From assembly GCA_947504875.1 (NCBI GenBank), contig CANNJI010000015.1, positions 1 through 41,592 on the forward strand: 41,592 bases of DNA, in the 5' to 3' direction. The position numbers and the translations under genes were made by a program. Below the pieces are notes generated by a model. The model was not told the DNA's origin and did not search any database. It saw only the letters and a program-made list of their open reading frames with translations. This document shows, piece after piece, positions 29,791 to 38,025 of this stretch. The stretch comes from Legionellaceae bacterium. GTDB lineage: Bacteria; Pseudomonadota; Gammaproteobacteria; Legionellales; Legionellaceae. The number at the start of each line of letters is the position of its first letter. The stretch's first letter is position 1.

Positions 29791-30597
29791 TTATTTTGTT
29801 ATAAAACGAATACACGGTTGATCTTGTATTTTTACTTCAGCAATACCCCAAGGTAAATCATTAAACGACTTGATTTCGTTTTTGAATTTAGCTATTGACC
29901 AGGTGTTCGCACATAAACATTGAAGCTCATCAATAGGAACAATCCACACGCCATCAGTGGATAATTTCAATGACACCAACTCCAGAAGTCTTTTTTTCAA
30001 ACCAGATGGCTCTTCTAACAAACGTTCATTTATAGTAATTAACGACTGTGAGTTTCTTAATGAAAATACCAGTCTCTCATCTAATGAGATGGATATTTTT
30101 TCTATACCCCGGCTAGTTTCCACATAGTCATATTTTATAAGTGTAAAGCCAGTTACATGTTTACCTTCATCTTTAAAAATATTACCTTTGTACGTCGTAC
30201 TTGTTAGCCGATCTAAAGCCCCCTTTAACCATTGAATATTTTTCCCAGCATTAGGGTTTCTTTTTAAGAATTTCAAGCATTCATAGGCTGAAAATGCTAC
30301 TGCAGAAGGGTAATAACCCGTGCGTCCCGCAATCGTATCAATTTTAGAAAAAACAAAACGTAAAATATCAAAATCCCATATTTTTGCCATTCCATATTCG
30401 TGATTTGCAGTAACCTCTAGCGAAAACTTACTATCCTTTGATGTATACCTTATTGATTTAAATCGGAGAGCCTTTGATGTAGAACAAAAAGGGAAAAGCA
30501 TTAAATTCCTTTCGTTCTTCAGCGAATCGATTCCTATAGGTTCATTAGCTAAACGCTCTCCATAGCTAACATCAATATCTTCCTCTGATATAATCAT
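29791..30597 (-). CDS. repA: Replication initiator protein A (RepA, RPA family)
   Basis: 268 residues. The sequence RNLMLFPFCSTSKALRFKSI, then FSLEVTANHEYGMAKIWDFDIL and AGRTGYYPSAVAFSAYECLK, is the pattern of the RPA family of plasmid initiators. SISLDERLVFSLRNSQSLIT and LLEEPSGLKKRLLELVSLKL follow, the latter like their winged-helix part. It binds iterons and opens the origin. The five 22-bp iterons lie upstream of the gene, together with a partial iteron at 30669 near its promoter, so it probably represses itself. parA and parB follow on the same strand. Confidence 0.85.
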   Translation of the reverse strand: MIISEEDIDVSYGERLANEPIGIDSLKNERNLMLFPFCSTSKALRFKSIRYTSKDSKFSLEVTANHEYGMAKIWDFDILRFVFSKIDTIAGRTGYYPSAVAFSAYECLKFLKRNPNAGKNIQWLKGALDRLTSTTYKGNIFKDEGKHVTGFTLIKYDYVETSRGIEKISISLDERLVFSLRNSQSLITINERLLEEPSGLKKRLLELVSLKLSTDGVWIVPIDELQCLCANTWSIAKFKNEIKSFNDLPWGIAEVKIQDQPCIRFITK

Positions 30598-31086
30598 TAC
30601 CTAACCTGCGATTTATAACCGTTAAACTTAATCATACATGAAAGCTTGCAACCTTGGAAGCTTGGAATAGCGAACCATTCAACATATATTTAAAATAAAA
30701 ATCGGATTTCCATTTTAAATAATCAAAGATATTCATGTTTGTTTTCCCAAAAAACCACCAAAACAGTTAATCAAGGGCAAATCGATCGATAAACAGACAC
30801 ATTTAATTTGTTACTCCGTATTACCCCCTTTATCCATATAGCGAACTATCAGGAATATTTTAGCGAACCATCAGGAATATTTTAGCGAACTATCAGGAAT
30901 CCATTAGCGAACTATCAGGAATCCTATAGCGAACCATCAGGAATTGCATTTATTTTCAATCGGTTACGTATTTTGATTTATGAAATCAAAAATTTGATAC
31001 TCGTTGAGTTCCTTATGCAACAGATCAATTACATAAGGATATTAAGTTAAAGAATAAAAACAAAAACAATTAAAGGGACGTACTAT
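30598..31086. other. Origin of replication region
   Basis: This 489-base gene-free stretch between divergent repA and the winged-helix gene holds an AT-rich segment (30680-30830), a DnaA-box-like TTATCCATA (30830-30838) directly beside five iterons (30840-30944), a single partial iteron (AGCGAACCATTC, from 30669) near the repA promoter, and a second AT-rich segment (30945-31075). These are the expected parts of an iteron-controlled theta origin. Confidence 0.75.
30840..30944 (+). repeat. Five iterons with 22-bp period
   Basis: The 17-bp core AGCGAACTATCAGGAAT starts at 30840, 30862, 30884, 30906 and 30928. Copies 2 and 5 have C for T at one position (GAACCATC). The 22-bp spacing is exact, two helical turns, and the five-base spacers vary. 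These are RepA binding sites controlling copy number and incompatibility. Confidence 0.92.
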
Positions 31087-32409
31087 ATGAGTAACTTATG
31101 CTCTATCCAGCATAACAGTTTTGATAAACTACATAATTTAACGGGCAATTATAACCAAGCAGCCTTGTTGGACAAACTAATATTCTGGTGGCAAATATCC
31201 AACTATACCTTGGATGATGATCAAATTTGGTTTACCAGAAGCATTGACCAAATAGCCAATGACTCGAAGCTATCCAGGCGCTCCGTCGAACGATACTTAC
31301 ATGAATTTGAAGTGAAAGGATTAATACTTAAGGTCAATCGACTCTTCATGAAAAAGCACCTTTACATTCGCATATCGGACAAGTTACTTGGCATCTTGGG
31401 TGCCAAACCAAATCAAACAAAAAACACCACCATTGGCATAGATCCATACATCACATCCAATGATTCGTTACCAATTGAAGACGTGGCGGATTGCTTAGCC
31501 TCTACGATCTCACTAGAGCAAGAAAAGTTTGTAACCAGTGTACAAATAAATTCCGAGCCAACCACAGCACAAATAGAAACCAACGCGCATTGTCTTATTA
31601 TAAATCAAGATGGCGTGATCGATTCCGCCAATTCGGCGGTTTCTATATATAAAGGTAAAGATAGTAATACAAACAATAACAGTACTGTTAAGCAAGCCGG
31701 TAATGTTAATAACTTGAAAACAAACCCTGCTAATCAACCAAAACCCGTAATAAAAATGGACTACGCCATAGAACAAGCCATAGGAGAGCGCATAAGCCCA
31801 CGTCTTAAAAATTACATCAAAGGCACTATATCAAACCTGCAAACCCAGCACGGATTACATTTCTCAAACCCTGAACAACTCTTTGCTGAGGTTGTATTTA
31901 GCGTTTTAAATAAAGATGACCAATTGGCTGGAATAGAGAAAGACCACCACCGAGTTAACATTATCGCCAAGTTGTTGCGTGAAAAACGATGGCTCACGCC
32001 GAAGGGTTTTTACAATCACTGGGACGTTGGTGCGCAGTTTAAACAATCACATGCTGATAATGACGCGCGCTATCAACACCAAAAACAACAGGACATGGAT
32101 AGGGCTGGGCGTTCGTTGTTCGCGGCAATTAACCTGGATTCAACCCCTGCTATGTACATGCAGGAAAAGGCTGATTGCTTGCCATACGGGCATAAAAAAC
32201 GAGAAGTAGAACAACAAAACACGTGGCGTGAAATCATGATCAACATCACCACAGAAGAACGTTACCTAAACCAAATGCAAAAACAGAACACTCAAAAGCC
32301 AAGCGAACTAACCCAGTCGGTGATTGACGCCACAATCTCTAAGTTGGAGAAATTATATAAAACAAAACAATTGCTGGAAGAAACCACAGGGATAAAAAAC
32401 GCAGCTTAA
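31087..32409 (+). CDS. Winged-helix plasmid protein beside the origin
   Basis: 440 residues. The first 100 are well ordered and include AALLDKLIFWWQISN and WFTRSIDQIANDSKLSRRSVERYLHEFEVKGLI, a helix-turn-helix/winged helix. A low-complexity linker follows (about 130-225). The C-terminal half has ERISPRLKNYIKGTISNLQT and INIIAKLLREKRWLTPKGFYN-like sequence seen in plasmid replication-accessory proteins. The function is not established. It is divergent from repA across the origin, with AAAGGGACG ahead of its ATG. It may control replication or conjugation genes. Confidence 0.7.
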   Translation: MSNLCSIQHNSFDKLHNLTGNYNQAALLDKLIFWWQISNYTLDDDQIWFTRSIDQIANDSKLSRRSVERYLHEFEVKGLILKVNRLFMKKHLYIRISDKLLGILGAKPNQTKNTTIGIDPYITSNDSLPIEDVADCLASTISLEQEKFVTSVQINSEPTTAQIETNAHCLIINQDGVIDSANSAVSIYKGKDSNTNNNSTVKQAGNVNNLKTNPANQPKPVIKMDYAIEQAIGERISPRLKNYIKGTISNLQTQHGLHFSNPEQLFAEVVFSVLNKDDQLAGIEKDHHRVNIIAKLLREKRWLTPKGFYNHWDVGAQFKQSHADNDARYQHQKQQDMDRAGRSLFAAINLDSTPAMYMQEKADCLPYGHKKREVEQQNTWREIMINITTEERYLNQMQKQNTQKPSELTQSVIDATISKLEKLYKTKQLLEETTGIKNAA

Positions 32410-32417
32410 TTAAAAAA

Positions 32418-32442
32418 GTTATCCACAAAACCAGTGGATAAC
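32418..32442. other. Inverted pair of DnaA-box-like sites
   Basis: GTTATCCAC-aaaacca-GTGGATAAC forms a 9-bp perfect inverted repeat. Its left part includes the canonical TTATCCACA DnaA box (32419-32427), and the right part is the same box inverted with one mismatch. It follows the winged-helix gene by nine bases. It could be a hairpin or a DnaA binding pair; no U-run follows, so a terminator is less likely. Confidence 0.5.
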
Positions 32443-32605
32443 TGTGTGTGAGAACAGTGGCAAACCTCGATCATTGGCGGATAAGCGGCGGTTTAACAGA
32501 AAAAACGCAGTGCACCTTGATTGACCGAAAGGGTTAAATTGCAATGCATTTGTTCCTCAGGTTTGGTTGGCGATGTGTTGTTTTTCATAAACCAACCTTT
32601 ACCTA

Positions 32606-32836
32606 TTATTCATCACTAATGTGTAATTTAGTTAACCCGATGGCCTGCGCACATTGTAAAAAAAATGAAAATGAAAACTTACCTAAACTGATTGTCTTGG
32701 TTATATTGTTTTTTGTTTTCTGTATTCCGATCCGCTCCAAAGCTAGGCGCAAATCCTCATAGGATAGGCCACGCCGGGCTAATTCTGATTTTAGTAAATT
32801 ACAAGCTTGTTTATCCCAATCCGCTACATCATGCAT
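32606..32836 (-). CDS. DUF6471-type helix-turn-helix protein
   Basis: 76 residues, MHDVADWDKQACNLLKSELA onward. The pattern LARRGLSYEDLRLALERIGI, KNNITKTISLGKFSFSFFLQCAQAIG is that of small DUF6471 proteins, which contain a phage-repressor-like helix-turn-helix. They are common beside plasmid and prophage genes and probably regulate transcription. It is divergent from the DUF932 gene, with a long interrupted palindrome in the shared promoter region, so it may bind there. Confidence 0.75.
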   Translation of the reverse strand: MHDVADWDKQACNLLKSELARRGLSYEDLRLALERIGIQKTKNNITKTISLGKFSFSFFLQCAQAIGLTKLHISDE

Positions 32837-32938
32837 TTAATCACCTCTTGTTAGATAAAACTTATCAGGGATTATTATTACTTAAAAGTAAGTAAACTGT
32901 CAAATAAGTATAGACTCCATCAATAAAACCCTATATAA

Positions 32939-32976
32939 TTATACTCATAGGTAAGAAAAATTACCTGTAAGTATAA
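32939..32976. promoter_or_regulatory. Interrupted palindrome before the DUF932 gene
   Basis: TTATACT-cat-AGGTAA-gaaaaa-TTACCT-gta-AGTATAA: two nested inverted arms of 7 and 6 bp are fully complementary, separated by unpaired triplets. It ends 22 bases before the ATG of the DUF932 gene and covers the probable -10 region. This looks like an operator for a dimeric or tetrameric repressor, with the divergent DUF6471 protein as candidate. A translational hairpin is the alternative. Confidence 0.5.
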
Positions 32977-32998
32977 AATCAACTAACTGGAGTGAAAA

Positions 32999-33808
32999 AT
33001 GTCAAATTTCCTTACCATTAACGAGCTACAACGCAAAGCCCCATCTATTTTTACTCAGGGGTGTTCAGAACGTACCAGCGACAAATACCAGCCCATTTCA
33101 ACAGCCACGATCATTGAAAACTTAAGGCAAGAAGGCTTCATGCCAACCAGCGCAAGGCAAAGCAATTGCAGACTGGAAAACAAAATGGCCTACACAAAAC
33201 ACATGGTTCGGTTTCGTCACTGTGATACCCAGGTAACTGCATCGCAGTTATTCCCCGAGCTGATCCTGATTAACTCACATGACGGGCTGTCATCGTACCG
33301 CTTGCTTGCCGGCATGTATCGCCTCGTTTGCAGCAATGGACTGGTTGCAGGGTATGCGTATGATGATATTCGCATACGCCATCAGGGAGACGTTATTGGT
33401 AACGTCATCGAAGGTACATACACCATTGTTAATAATGCTCACGCAGTGCTTGAAGCCACCGAAAAAATGGCGTCTGTGCAGCTTAACTCAGAGGAAAGAC
33501 AGTATTTTGCAGAGGCAGCCCACACGCTGCGTTTTGATGATAGTGAAATCGGCCAGGCTGTTGAGTCAAAAAAATTATTATCGCCAAGGCGCACGAGCGA
33601 AGTAAACAAACATGATTTATTTACGGTGTTTAACGTTGTTCAAGAAAACACAATCAAGGGCGGGATAGGTGGTCATGGTCGAGACAAGAACGGATACATT
33701 AAACGAATCAAAACACGCGAAGTCAAAGGGATCGATCAAAACACATCGCTTAATCGTGCGCTGTGGACACTGGCCGAAAAAATGATGCAGTTAAAAGGCG
33801 TTGCTTAA
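32999..33808 (+). CDS. DUF932 plasmid/phage-like protein
   Basis: 269 residues. DUF932 markers: PISTATIIENLRQEGFMPTS, MVRFRHC, PELILINSHDGLSSYRLLAGMYRLVCSNGLV. These proteins are frequent on plasmids and prophages and have no assigned biochemical role. ACTGGAGTGAAAA precedes the ATG at 32999. A hairpin terminator follows at 33819. Confidence 0.85.
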   Translation: MSNFLTINELQRKAPSIFTQGCSERTSDKYQPISTATIIENLRQEGFMPTSARQSNCRLENKMAYTKHMVRFRHCDTQVTASQLFPELILINSHDGLSSYRLLAGMYRLVCSNGLVAGYAYDDIRIRHQGDVIGNVIEGTYTIVNNAHAVLEATEKMASVQLNSEERQYFAEAAHTLRFDDSEIGQAVESKKLLSPRRTSEVNKHDLFTVFNVVQENTIKGGIGGHGRDKNGYIKRIKTREVKGIDQNTSLNRALWTLAEKMMQLKGVA

Positions 33809-33818
33809 TTAATGTGTT

Positions 33819-33850
33819 GTCAGGAAAGACCATTGCGGGGTCTTCCTGAC
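33819..33850 (+). terminator. Hairpin after the DUF932 gene
   Basis: GTCAGGAAAGACC-attgcg-GGGTCTTCCTGAC is an imperfect 12-bp stem (one unpaired base) ten bases after the stop codon. No U-run follows, so termination may be weak. Confidence 0.5.
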
Positions 33851-33889
33851 AGCAACCACACCACATAAATAAATATAAGGAAGATAAAT

Positions 33890-34294
33890 ATGTACGCTCA
33901 CAGTATACCTGATTTTGCGCTAACGTTAACTAACGATATTAGCTATTTTTACAGACCATTAAAAATTAACATTCCAACCAAAAAGCAATTTTTTAAAAAA
34001 AATAAAGCCAGCTTATCCGCGCTTGCCGAAACAGCGGGTATTGATGCAAAGGTACACATTAGCCGTGAAATAGAAAAACGTTATATTGAAAATAACGGCA
34101 TTCATTTATGGGATTTGTTGTGCATGGCGCGTATGGCCAATAGCCGGATGATTGAAGCAAAAACGGTGTTATTTAAAATACCCGTTACTCAAAAACAAAC
34201 GGATAAATTAATATTTGAAACATTAAAGTTGAAATGCGTCAGTAATTTTTTTGGAAAGAAAAAAATTACTATCATGTTACCTAACGAAAGTTAA
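33890..34294 (+). CDS. Conserved hypothetical plasmid protein
   Basis: 134 residues from ATG 33890 with AAGGAAGATAAAT upstream, a strong ribosome binding site. The protein is basic, with a Lys-rich stretch (KINIPTKKQFFKKNKASLSA) and no membrane segment. LSALAETAGIDAKVHISREI could form a small helix-turn-helix. I do not recognise a family. A near-perfect terminator follows. Confidence 0.6.
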   Translation: MYAHSIPDFALTLTNDISYFYRPLKINIPTKKQFFKKNKASLSALAETAGIDAKVHISREIEKRYIENNGIHLWDLLCMARMANSRMIEAKTVLFKIPVTQKQTDKLIFETLKLKCVSNFFGKKKITIMLPNES

Positions 34295-34300
34295 TACACA

Positions 34301-34330
34301 ATGCATGGCAGGTAAAAGCCTGCCATGCAT
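34301..34330 (+). terminator. Intrinsic terminator
   Basis: ATGCATGGCAGG-taaaag-CCTGCCATGCAT is a perfect 12-bp stem followed by CATTTTAAAA, seven bases after the stop at 34294. It also faces the convergent membrane-protein gene ending at 34353. Confidence 0.85.
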
Positions 34331-34352
34331 CATTTTAAAAAATAAAAACCAA

Positions 34353-34847
34353 TCAATTTTTATTGTCAGATCTCATCAGTGACAACCCGATAAATAAAGC
34401 GCCCATACCGATAATATAATCAATATTGTCATGCGTTAGAAATTTAAAATAGTGTTGATGAATTCCACCGGACAAACAAACCAAACCACCAACTAAACAA
34501 ATCAAGCCAGGGGTTAACGATTTTAATGAGGCTTTAAATAAATTATAACCCATAGCCACAACCAGCATAATTTCGATTAAATGACCAAACGAACCGAGCG
34601 CACTAAGCCGACCAGAATTTTGCATATAAAGGTAGGTGATAAGTGCCACGGTTGCAAACGACAATTCTCTGATAACAAAATCAACGGATAATTTTTCATG
34701 CAAACAAAGCATTACACTATCAACAAAGAAACTTGATTTACGCACCTTCTTTCGACTTTCCTCCAGAGGGTAATAGCCGAGCATCCGCTTATCGATATAG
34801 TCGCTACCGTACACTTTAGCCAGGTCTGTGCATTGATAATGTGGCAT
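34353..34847 (-). CDS. Four-helix membrane protein
   Basis: The ATG at 34847 (MPHYQCTDLAKVYGS) has AAGGAGCGTTTC in front, so I prefer it to the frame start at 34898, giving 164 residues. An N-terminal soluble part of about 60 residues is followed by four hydrophobic segments (FATVALITYLYMQ, LIEIMLVVAMGYNLF, LTPGLICLVGGLVCLSGG, IDYIIGMGALFIGLSLM). The family is unknown. It is divergent from the oriT/MobC/relaxase genes; in other plasmids this position can hold exclusion proteins, but nothing in the sequence proves this. Confidence 0.6.
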   Translation of the reverse strand: MPHYQCTDLAKVYGSDYIDKRMLGYYPLEESRKKVRKSSFFVDSVMLCLHEKLSVDFVIRELSFATVALITYLYMQNSGRLSALGSFGHLIEIMLVVAMGYNLFKASLKSLTPGLICLVGGLVCLSGGIHQHYFKFLTHDNIDYIIGMGALFIGLSLMRSDNKN

Positions 34848-34949
34848 GAAACGCTCCTTGTAACTGTTTAAATACAAAGCAAATAAAATCCGCATCAACC
34901 CTTAAAAAATGAGTATAGCAGCGGTTGGCCAGTTATGAGTATAATCGCA

Positions 34950-35090
34950 TTTATTGGAGGAGTTTTCTATAGGCGGGAAAGGGGTTTTGTGGTACATTTT
35001 ACAAAAAATGTACAAAACGCCCGCGCGAACATCGCTGATTCTCGACCTGACGGCCTGCGAGAAAATCAAATTAACGTTTATTTTAAAATG
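34950..35090. other. oriT: Probable oriT
   Basis: The stretch before the MobC-like gene is free of coding sequence. It has a 9-bp perfect inverted repeat GTACATTTT-acaa-AAAATGTAC (34992-35013), flanked by GGGGTTTTGTG and AAAACGCCCGCGCG. A second weaker inverted repeat follows (TTCTCG 35039-35044, CGAGAA 35058-35063). Inverted repeats beside a G/C-rich tract directly upstream of mobC and the relaxase gene are usual for MOBP oriT regions. The exact nic site cannot be named. Confidence 0.6.
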
Positions 35091-35105
35091 GAATAAGTAG
35101 ATAAG

Positions 35106-35489
35106 ATGGAAAAAACAAAGTCACTACATATCCGACTTACAGATGACGAATGGATACTTAGCGAAGATGCCAGTATTCAATTATTTGGCCAACCAAACAG
35201 GAGCCGATTTATTCGAAAATTAGTTAGAGACTACATTGGAATGGGTCCTGATTTAGCGACAATTGAAATTAAAGAATTCAGGGAAGCCGTCAGGCAATTA
35301 ACCGGTATTGCCAGAAACCTGAATCAAATCACCTCACGAATAAATAGCGATGAAAAGCAATTATCCAGCCTGTCAGAGCACTACTTGGACGATATAAAAT
35401 CCCATGTCGATAACGTAAATGACACCTTAAAGAATTATATAAAACGCACTATAGATAGATACCAGGATGTAGTAAATCATGTCAAATAA
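35106..35489 (+). CDS. MobC-like relaxosome accessory protein
   Basis: 127 residues. The N-terminal part (LHIRLTDDEWILSEDASIQL, NRSRFIRKLVRDYI) is a ribbon-helix-helix DNA-binding region. The central ARNLNQITSRIN motif is the hallmark of MobC-type relaxosome proteins. It binds near oriT and helps the relaxase open the DNA. Its gene overlaps the relaxase gene by 11 bases, so the two are coupled. Confidence 0.85.
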   Translation: MEKTKSLHIRLTDDEWILSEDASIQLFGQPNRSRFIRKLVRDYIGMGPDLATIEIKEFREAVRQLTGIARNLNQITSRINSDEKQLSSLSEHYLDDIKSHVDNVNDTLKNYIKRTIDRYQDVVNHVK

Positions 35490-36651
35490 TAACGAGATTA
35501 ATAAGGGTTCATTGGACGAAGAATGGAGTTCGAGGCGGTTTGTTCATTCCGATAAAATAGACAATAGCAATACTGACCATTCCAATAAAACCACACAAAA
35601 CAGCTCAGGTAAAAAAAACAAAAAACGGATTAATTCCTCGGTAAAATATGGCAAGAAAAAAGGTGAGTCGAATGGTTATAAGCCGCTATCTGTTTCCGAA
35701 CAGATCAGAATTGCGGCTGGACTAAAACAGGCAGTGATTAAAGTGACAAGCTATGGAAAGGGCAGCGCACACATTATGAATCATCTAACCTATATCAGCA
35801 GAAATTTTGATATTCCGTTAGAAGACAGCAACGAATCCTTGTTAAAAACAAAGCATGATGCAACGTCGTTACTGGAATCATGGGAATCGATTTATTTCGA
35901 CACCAGAAAAAATGCGCGCGATACTGTGCATCTTGTTTTCAGCACACCACCAGGTACAAATCGAGACACGTTTAATACACTAACCCGAGAATTTTTAAAC
36001 GAAGAATTTGAAGGTGAACATGATTATTTGTTTGCACAACACAACGACACAGATCATCCTCATATTCACTCTGTCATTGTCCTCCGATCTATGGATGGAA
36101 AAAAGCTTGATCCGCGTAAACAATACATCAATCAATTAAGAAATCGGTACGCTGAAAAATGCAGGGAACACGGGGTGATGCTGGAAGCTAGCAGGCGGTT
36201 TGAGCGAGGGATTGCAGGTAAAGCCACGCGCTTTGAGATGGTGCAAATGCGGAATAAAAATCAAATCACACCAGCTGCCGATGAAAAGTTATTGGGCATC
36301 GTTAAAACAGAGATTCAATCCGATCAGGACAGGGTAGAGACAGGCCAGGAAATTCGTAAGGCGCGGAATACACAGGTTAGGGCGCTTTTTTATAATACCG
36401 CCAAATCTTTGTATGACGGATATGTCCAAGCTCCTGATGACAAGAAGAATGATAAAGATCTGAAAACCGCTCAATTGCTATTTGATTACGCCAAAGGCAT
36501 GCCAAATGAAGTTACGCGAGCAGATTATTTAAAACAGCTTATTGCAAGCAGAGCCGGGAATAGGGTTAGCCGGGACGCTGATGTTAAGTCTCAGAATGAT
36601 GTGATTGAAAAGAACAAAAAGGGTAAAAATATTGATCTTGATAGAGATTGA
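35479..36651 (+). CDS. MOBP-type relaxase (VirD2/MobA-like)
   Basis: 390 residues. After a low-complexity N-terminus (1-70) comes the relaxase domain: AVIKVTSYGKGSAHIMNHLTYISR, with Tyr105 a candidate for the active residue, the segment ARDTVHLVFSTPPGT, and the metal-binding histidines in FAQHNDTDHPHIHSVIVLRS (His188, 193, 195, 197). It cuts oriT and stays attached to the 5' end, and is carried by VirD4 to the T4SS. The C-terminal ~130 residues are charged and could hold the secretion signal. It is encoded 15 kb from the T4SS and on the other strand. Confidence 0.88.
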   Translation: MSNNNEINKGSLDEEWSSRRFVHSDKIDNSNTDHSNKTTQNSSGKKNKKRINSSVKYGKKKGESNGYKPLSVSEQIRIAAGLKQAVIKVTSYGKGSAHIMNHLTYISRNFDIPLEDSNESLLKTKHDATSLLESWESIYFDTRKNARDTVHLVFSTPPGTNRDTFNTLTREFLNEEFEGEHDYLFAQHNDTDHPHIHSVIVLRSMDGKKLDPRKQYINQLRNRYAEKCREHGVMLEASRRFERGIAGKATRFEMVQMRNKNQITPAADEKLLGIVKTEIQSDQDRVETGQEIRKARNTQVRALFYNTAKSLYDGYVQAPDDKKNDKDLKTAQLLFDYAKGMPNEVTRADYLKQLIASRAGNRVSRDADVKSQNDVIEKNKKGKNIDLDRD

Positions 36652-36665
36652 TATACAGATAAATG

Positions 36666-36710
36666 ACCGACTTAAATTCTAATGATAGGGCGGATATTTC
36701 TTAAGTCGGT
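36666..36710 (+). terminator. Long-loop inverted repeat after relaxase gene
   Basis: ACCGACTTAA (36666-36675) and TTAAGTCGGT (36701-36710) are perfectly complementary, with a 25-base loop. The element starts 14 bases after the relaxase stop. There is no U-run. It may terminate or protect the mobilisation transcript, or bind a protein. Confidence 0.4.
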
Positions 36711-36736
36711 GGATGGTCTTGTGGTCTGGGATTAAG

Positions 36737-36752
36737 TGCCACGCGCGTGGCA
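36737..36752. promoter_or_regulatory. parS-like palindrome 4 (distant site)
   Basis: TGCCACGCGCGTGGCA occurs again about 7 kb from the par operon. It sits between the relaxase gene and the 111-codon minus-strand gene, close to the second initiator gene. Confidence 0.65.
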
Positions 36753-36766
36753 CTATTTTATGGTGT

Positions 36767-37102
36767 TTACGCAGGGACGCATGGATAAGTCATGATGCGT
36801 CCATTATAATCCGCCTTCTGGCTATCTTGATTGTTTAGAGATTCAACTAAAAATAGACCAAAGTTAAAAATATTAAACTGCGCCAATATTTTTGAAATGC
36901 ATATAGATCGCTTATTATCTCGTGGTAAAAAAATAATAATTTTATTGTTAAAGGGAGGCGGTGCATCAAAAAAACCATGCGGTGCACCGAATTGATGAAA
37001 TTGATCAGCAACTTCTCCTAAATATATGCCGTCAATAGCATACAAATCAAATTGATTTAGTAAAGAAAAAACAGAGTCTGAAACAAGACTAAAAATCGGC
37101 AT
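36767..37102 (-). CDS. Hypothetical 111-residue protein
   Basis: A frame with regular protein-like composition: LYAIDGIYLGEVADQFHQFG, FFDAPPPFNNKIIIFLPRDN, FNIFNFGLFLVESL. There is no signal peptide and no recognised family. The ATG at 37102 has no good ribosome binding site. It is convergent with the relaxase gene and divergent from the Rep_3 gene. Coding status is likely but not certain. Confidence 0.45.
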   Translation of the reverse strand: MPIFSLVSDSVFSLLNQFDLYAIDGIYLGEVADQFHQFGAPHGFFDAPPPFNNKIIIFLPRDNKRSICISKILAQFNIFNFGLFLVESLNNQDSQKADYNGRIMTYPCVPA

Positions 37103-37200
37103 GGTTCAAAAAGTACGGTTTTTAGTGAACACTCCATTCTGCGAAAGAAGCTGTTTTTGCATTACTAATCAGTATCTTACGGAAATCCATAAAAGATAAT

Positions 37201-38025
37201 GTGTTCACTGAGATTGAACCATACCCTAAATCAAACCATCTGGTTGAGGCAGGGTACAAACTCACTTTGAATGAACAGCGATTAATTTTGTCTGTTATTG
37301 CTCAACTTGATGGAAGAAAACACATACCAAAGGATAATTATTTTATAATTACAGCTGATGAGTTTTCTAAAAATTTCAATATACCTTTAAAACAGGCTTA
37401 TGAAGTATTGGATGAAGCTGCGTCTCGTCTTTATGAAAGAGACATAAAGGCTTTTGATAAAAATGGGAGAACACGAGAAAGATTCCGATGGGTTGATGGG
37501 GTGAAGTATTGGGATGGGGAAGCTAAAGTAACCCTAAGTTTTTCGAGTAGAACAATTCCATACTTAACAAAATTACATGCTGAATTTACTTCTTATGATC
37601 TTAAACAAATTTCAAAACTTAACACATCTTATTCTATTCGTTTTTATGAAATTTTAATACAGTTCAGATCAACCAGCGAGAGATATATTTCTTTAAATGT
37701 ATTACGTGAACGATTAGAGGTTATAAATCAATATAAACGTTTTTATGATTTAAAAAAATACGTTATTGATTCTTCGATAAATGACATTAATTCATCAACA
37801 AATCTTCTTGTGGAATGGGAAGTTATTAAAAAAGGTAAGATCATTACCGGTCTTGTTTTTAAATTCAAAGAAAAACAAATAACATCTTCTTCGCCAACAG
37901 ATCATTCGCCGTACAAACTACAATCCGGTGAATTTATTGATGACAAAAGATCAGATCTGCAAAATAAAAAACAAAAAACACATGGGAATGATTACAAGAA
38001 AAAGAAGGTTTTCGGATTGTTTTAA
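37201..38025 (+). CDS. repB: RepB-type replication initiator (Rep_3 family)
   Basis: 274 residues. The N-terminal winged helix contains KSNHLVEAGYKLTLNEQRLI and FSKNFNIPLKQAYEVLDEAASRLYER. The second has TSYSIRFYEILIQFRS and INQYKRFYDLKKYVIDSSIN, with NLLVEWEVIKKGKIITGLVF after it. This is the Rep_3 superfamily, unrelated to the RPA initiator at 29791. The start is GTG 37201, with a weak ACGGA further upstream. I see no clear iterons beside it, so its own origin may be lost or very short. Two initiators suggest a fused plasmid. Confidence 0.88.
   Translation: MFTEIEPYPKSNHLVEAGYKLTLNEQRLILSVIAQLDGRKHIPKDNYFIITADEFSKNFNIPLKQAYEVLDEAASRLYERDIKAFDKNGRTRERFRWVDGVKYWDGEAKVTLSFSSRTIPYLTKLHAEFTSYDLKQISKLNTSYSIRFYEILIQFRSTSERYISLNVLRERLEVINQYKRFYDLKKYVIDSSINDINSSTNLLVEWEVIKKGKIITGLVFKFKEKQITSSSPTDHSPYKLQSGEFIDDKRSDLQNKKQKTHGNDYKKKKVFGLF

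Noticed and set aside
30840-30944. CRISPR array
   Set aside because: The repeats are 17-bp cores with five-base spacers, which is an iteron array, and no cas genes are present.
32415-32450. Intrinsic terminator after the winged-helix gene
   Set aside because: The hairpin is perfect but is followed by TGTGTGTG rather than a T-run; paired DnaA-like boxes explain the sequence at least as well.
37103-37200. Iterons of the Rep_3 initiator
   Set aside because: Only short, unphased repeats such as GTTCA/TGAAC are visible; no set of direct repeats could be defined.
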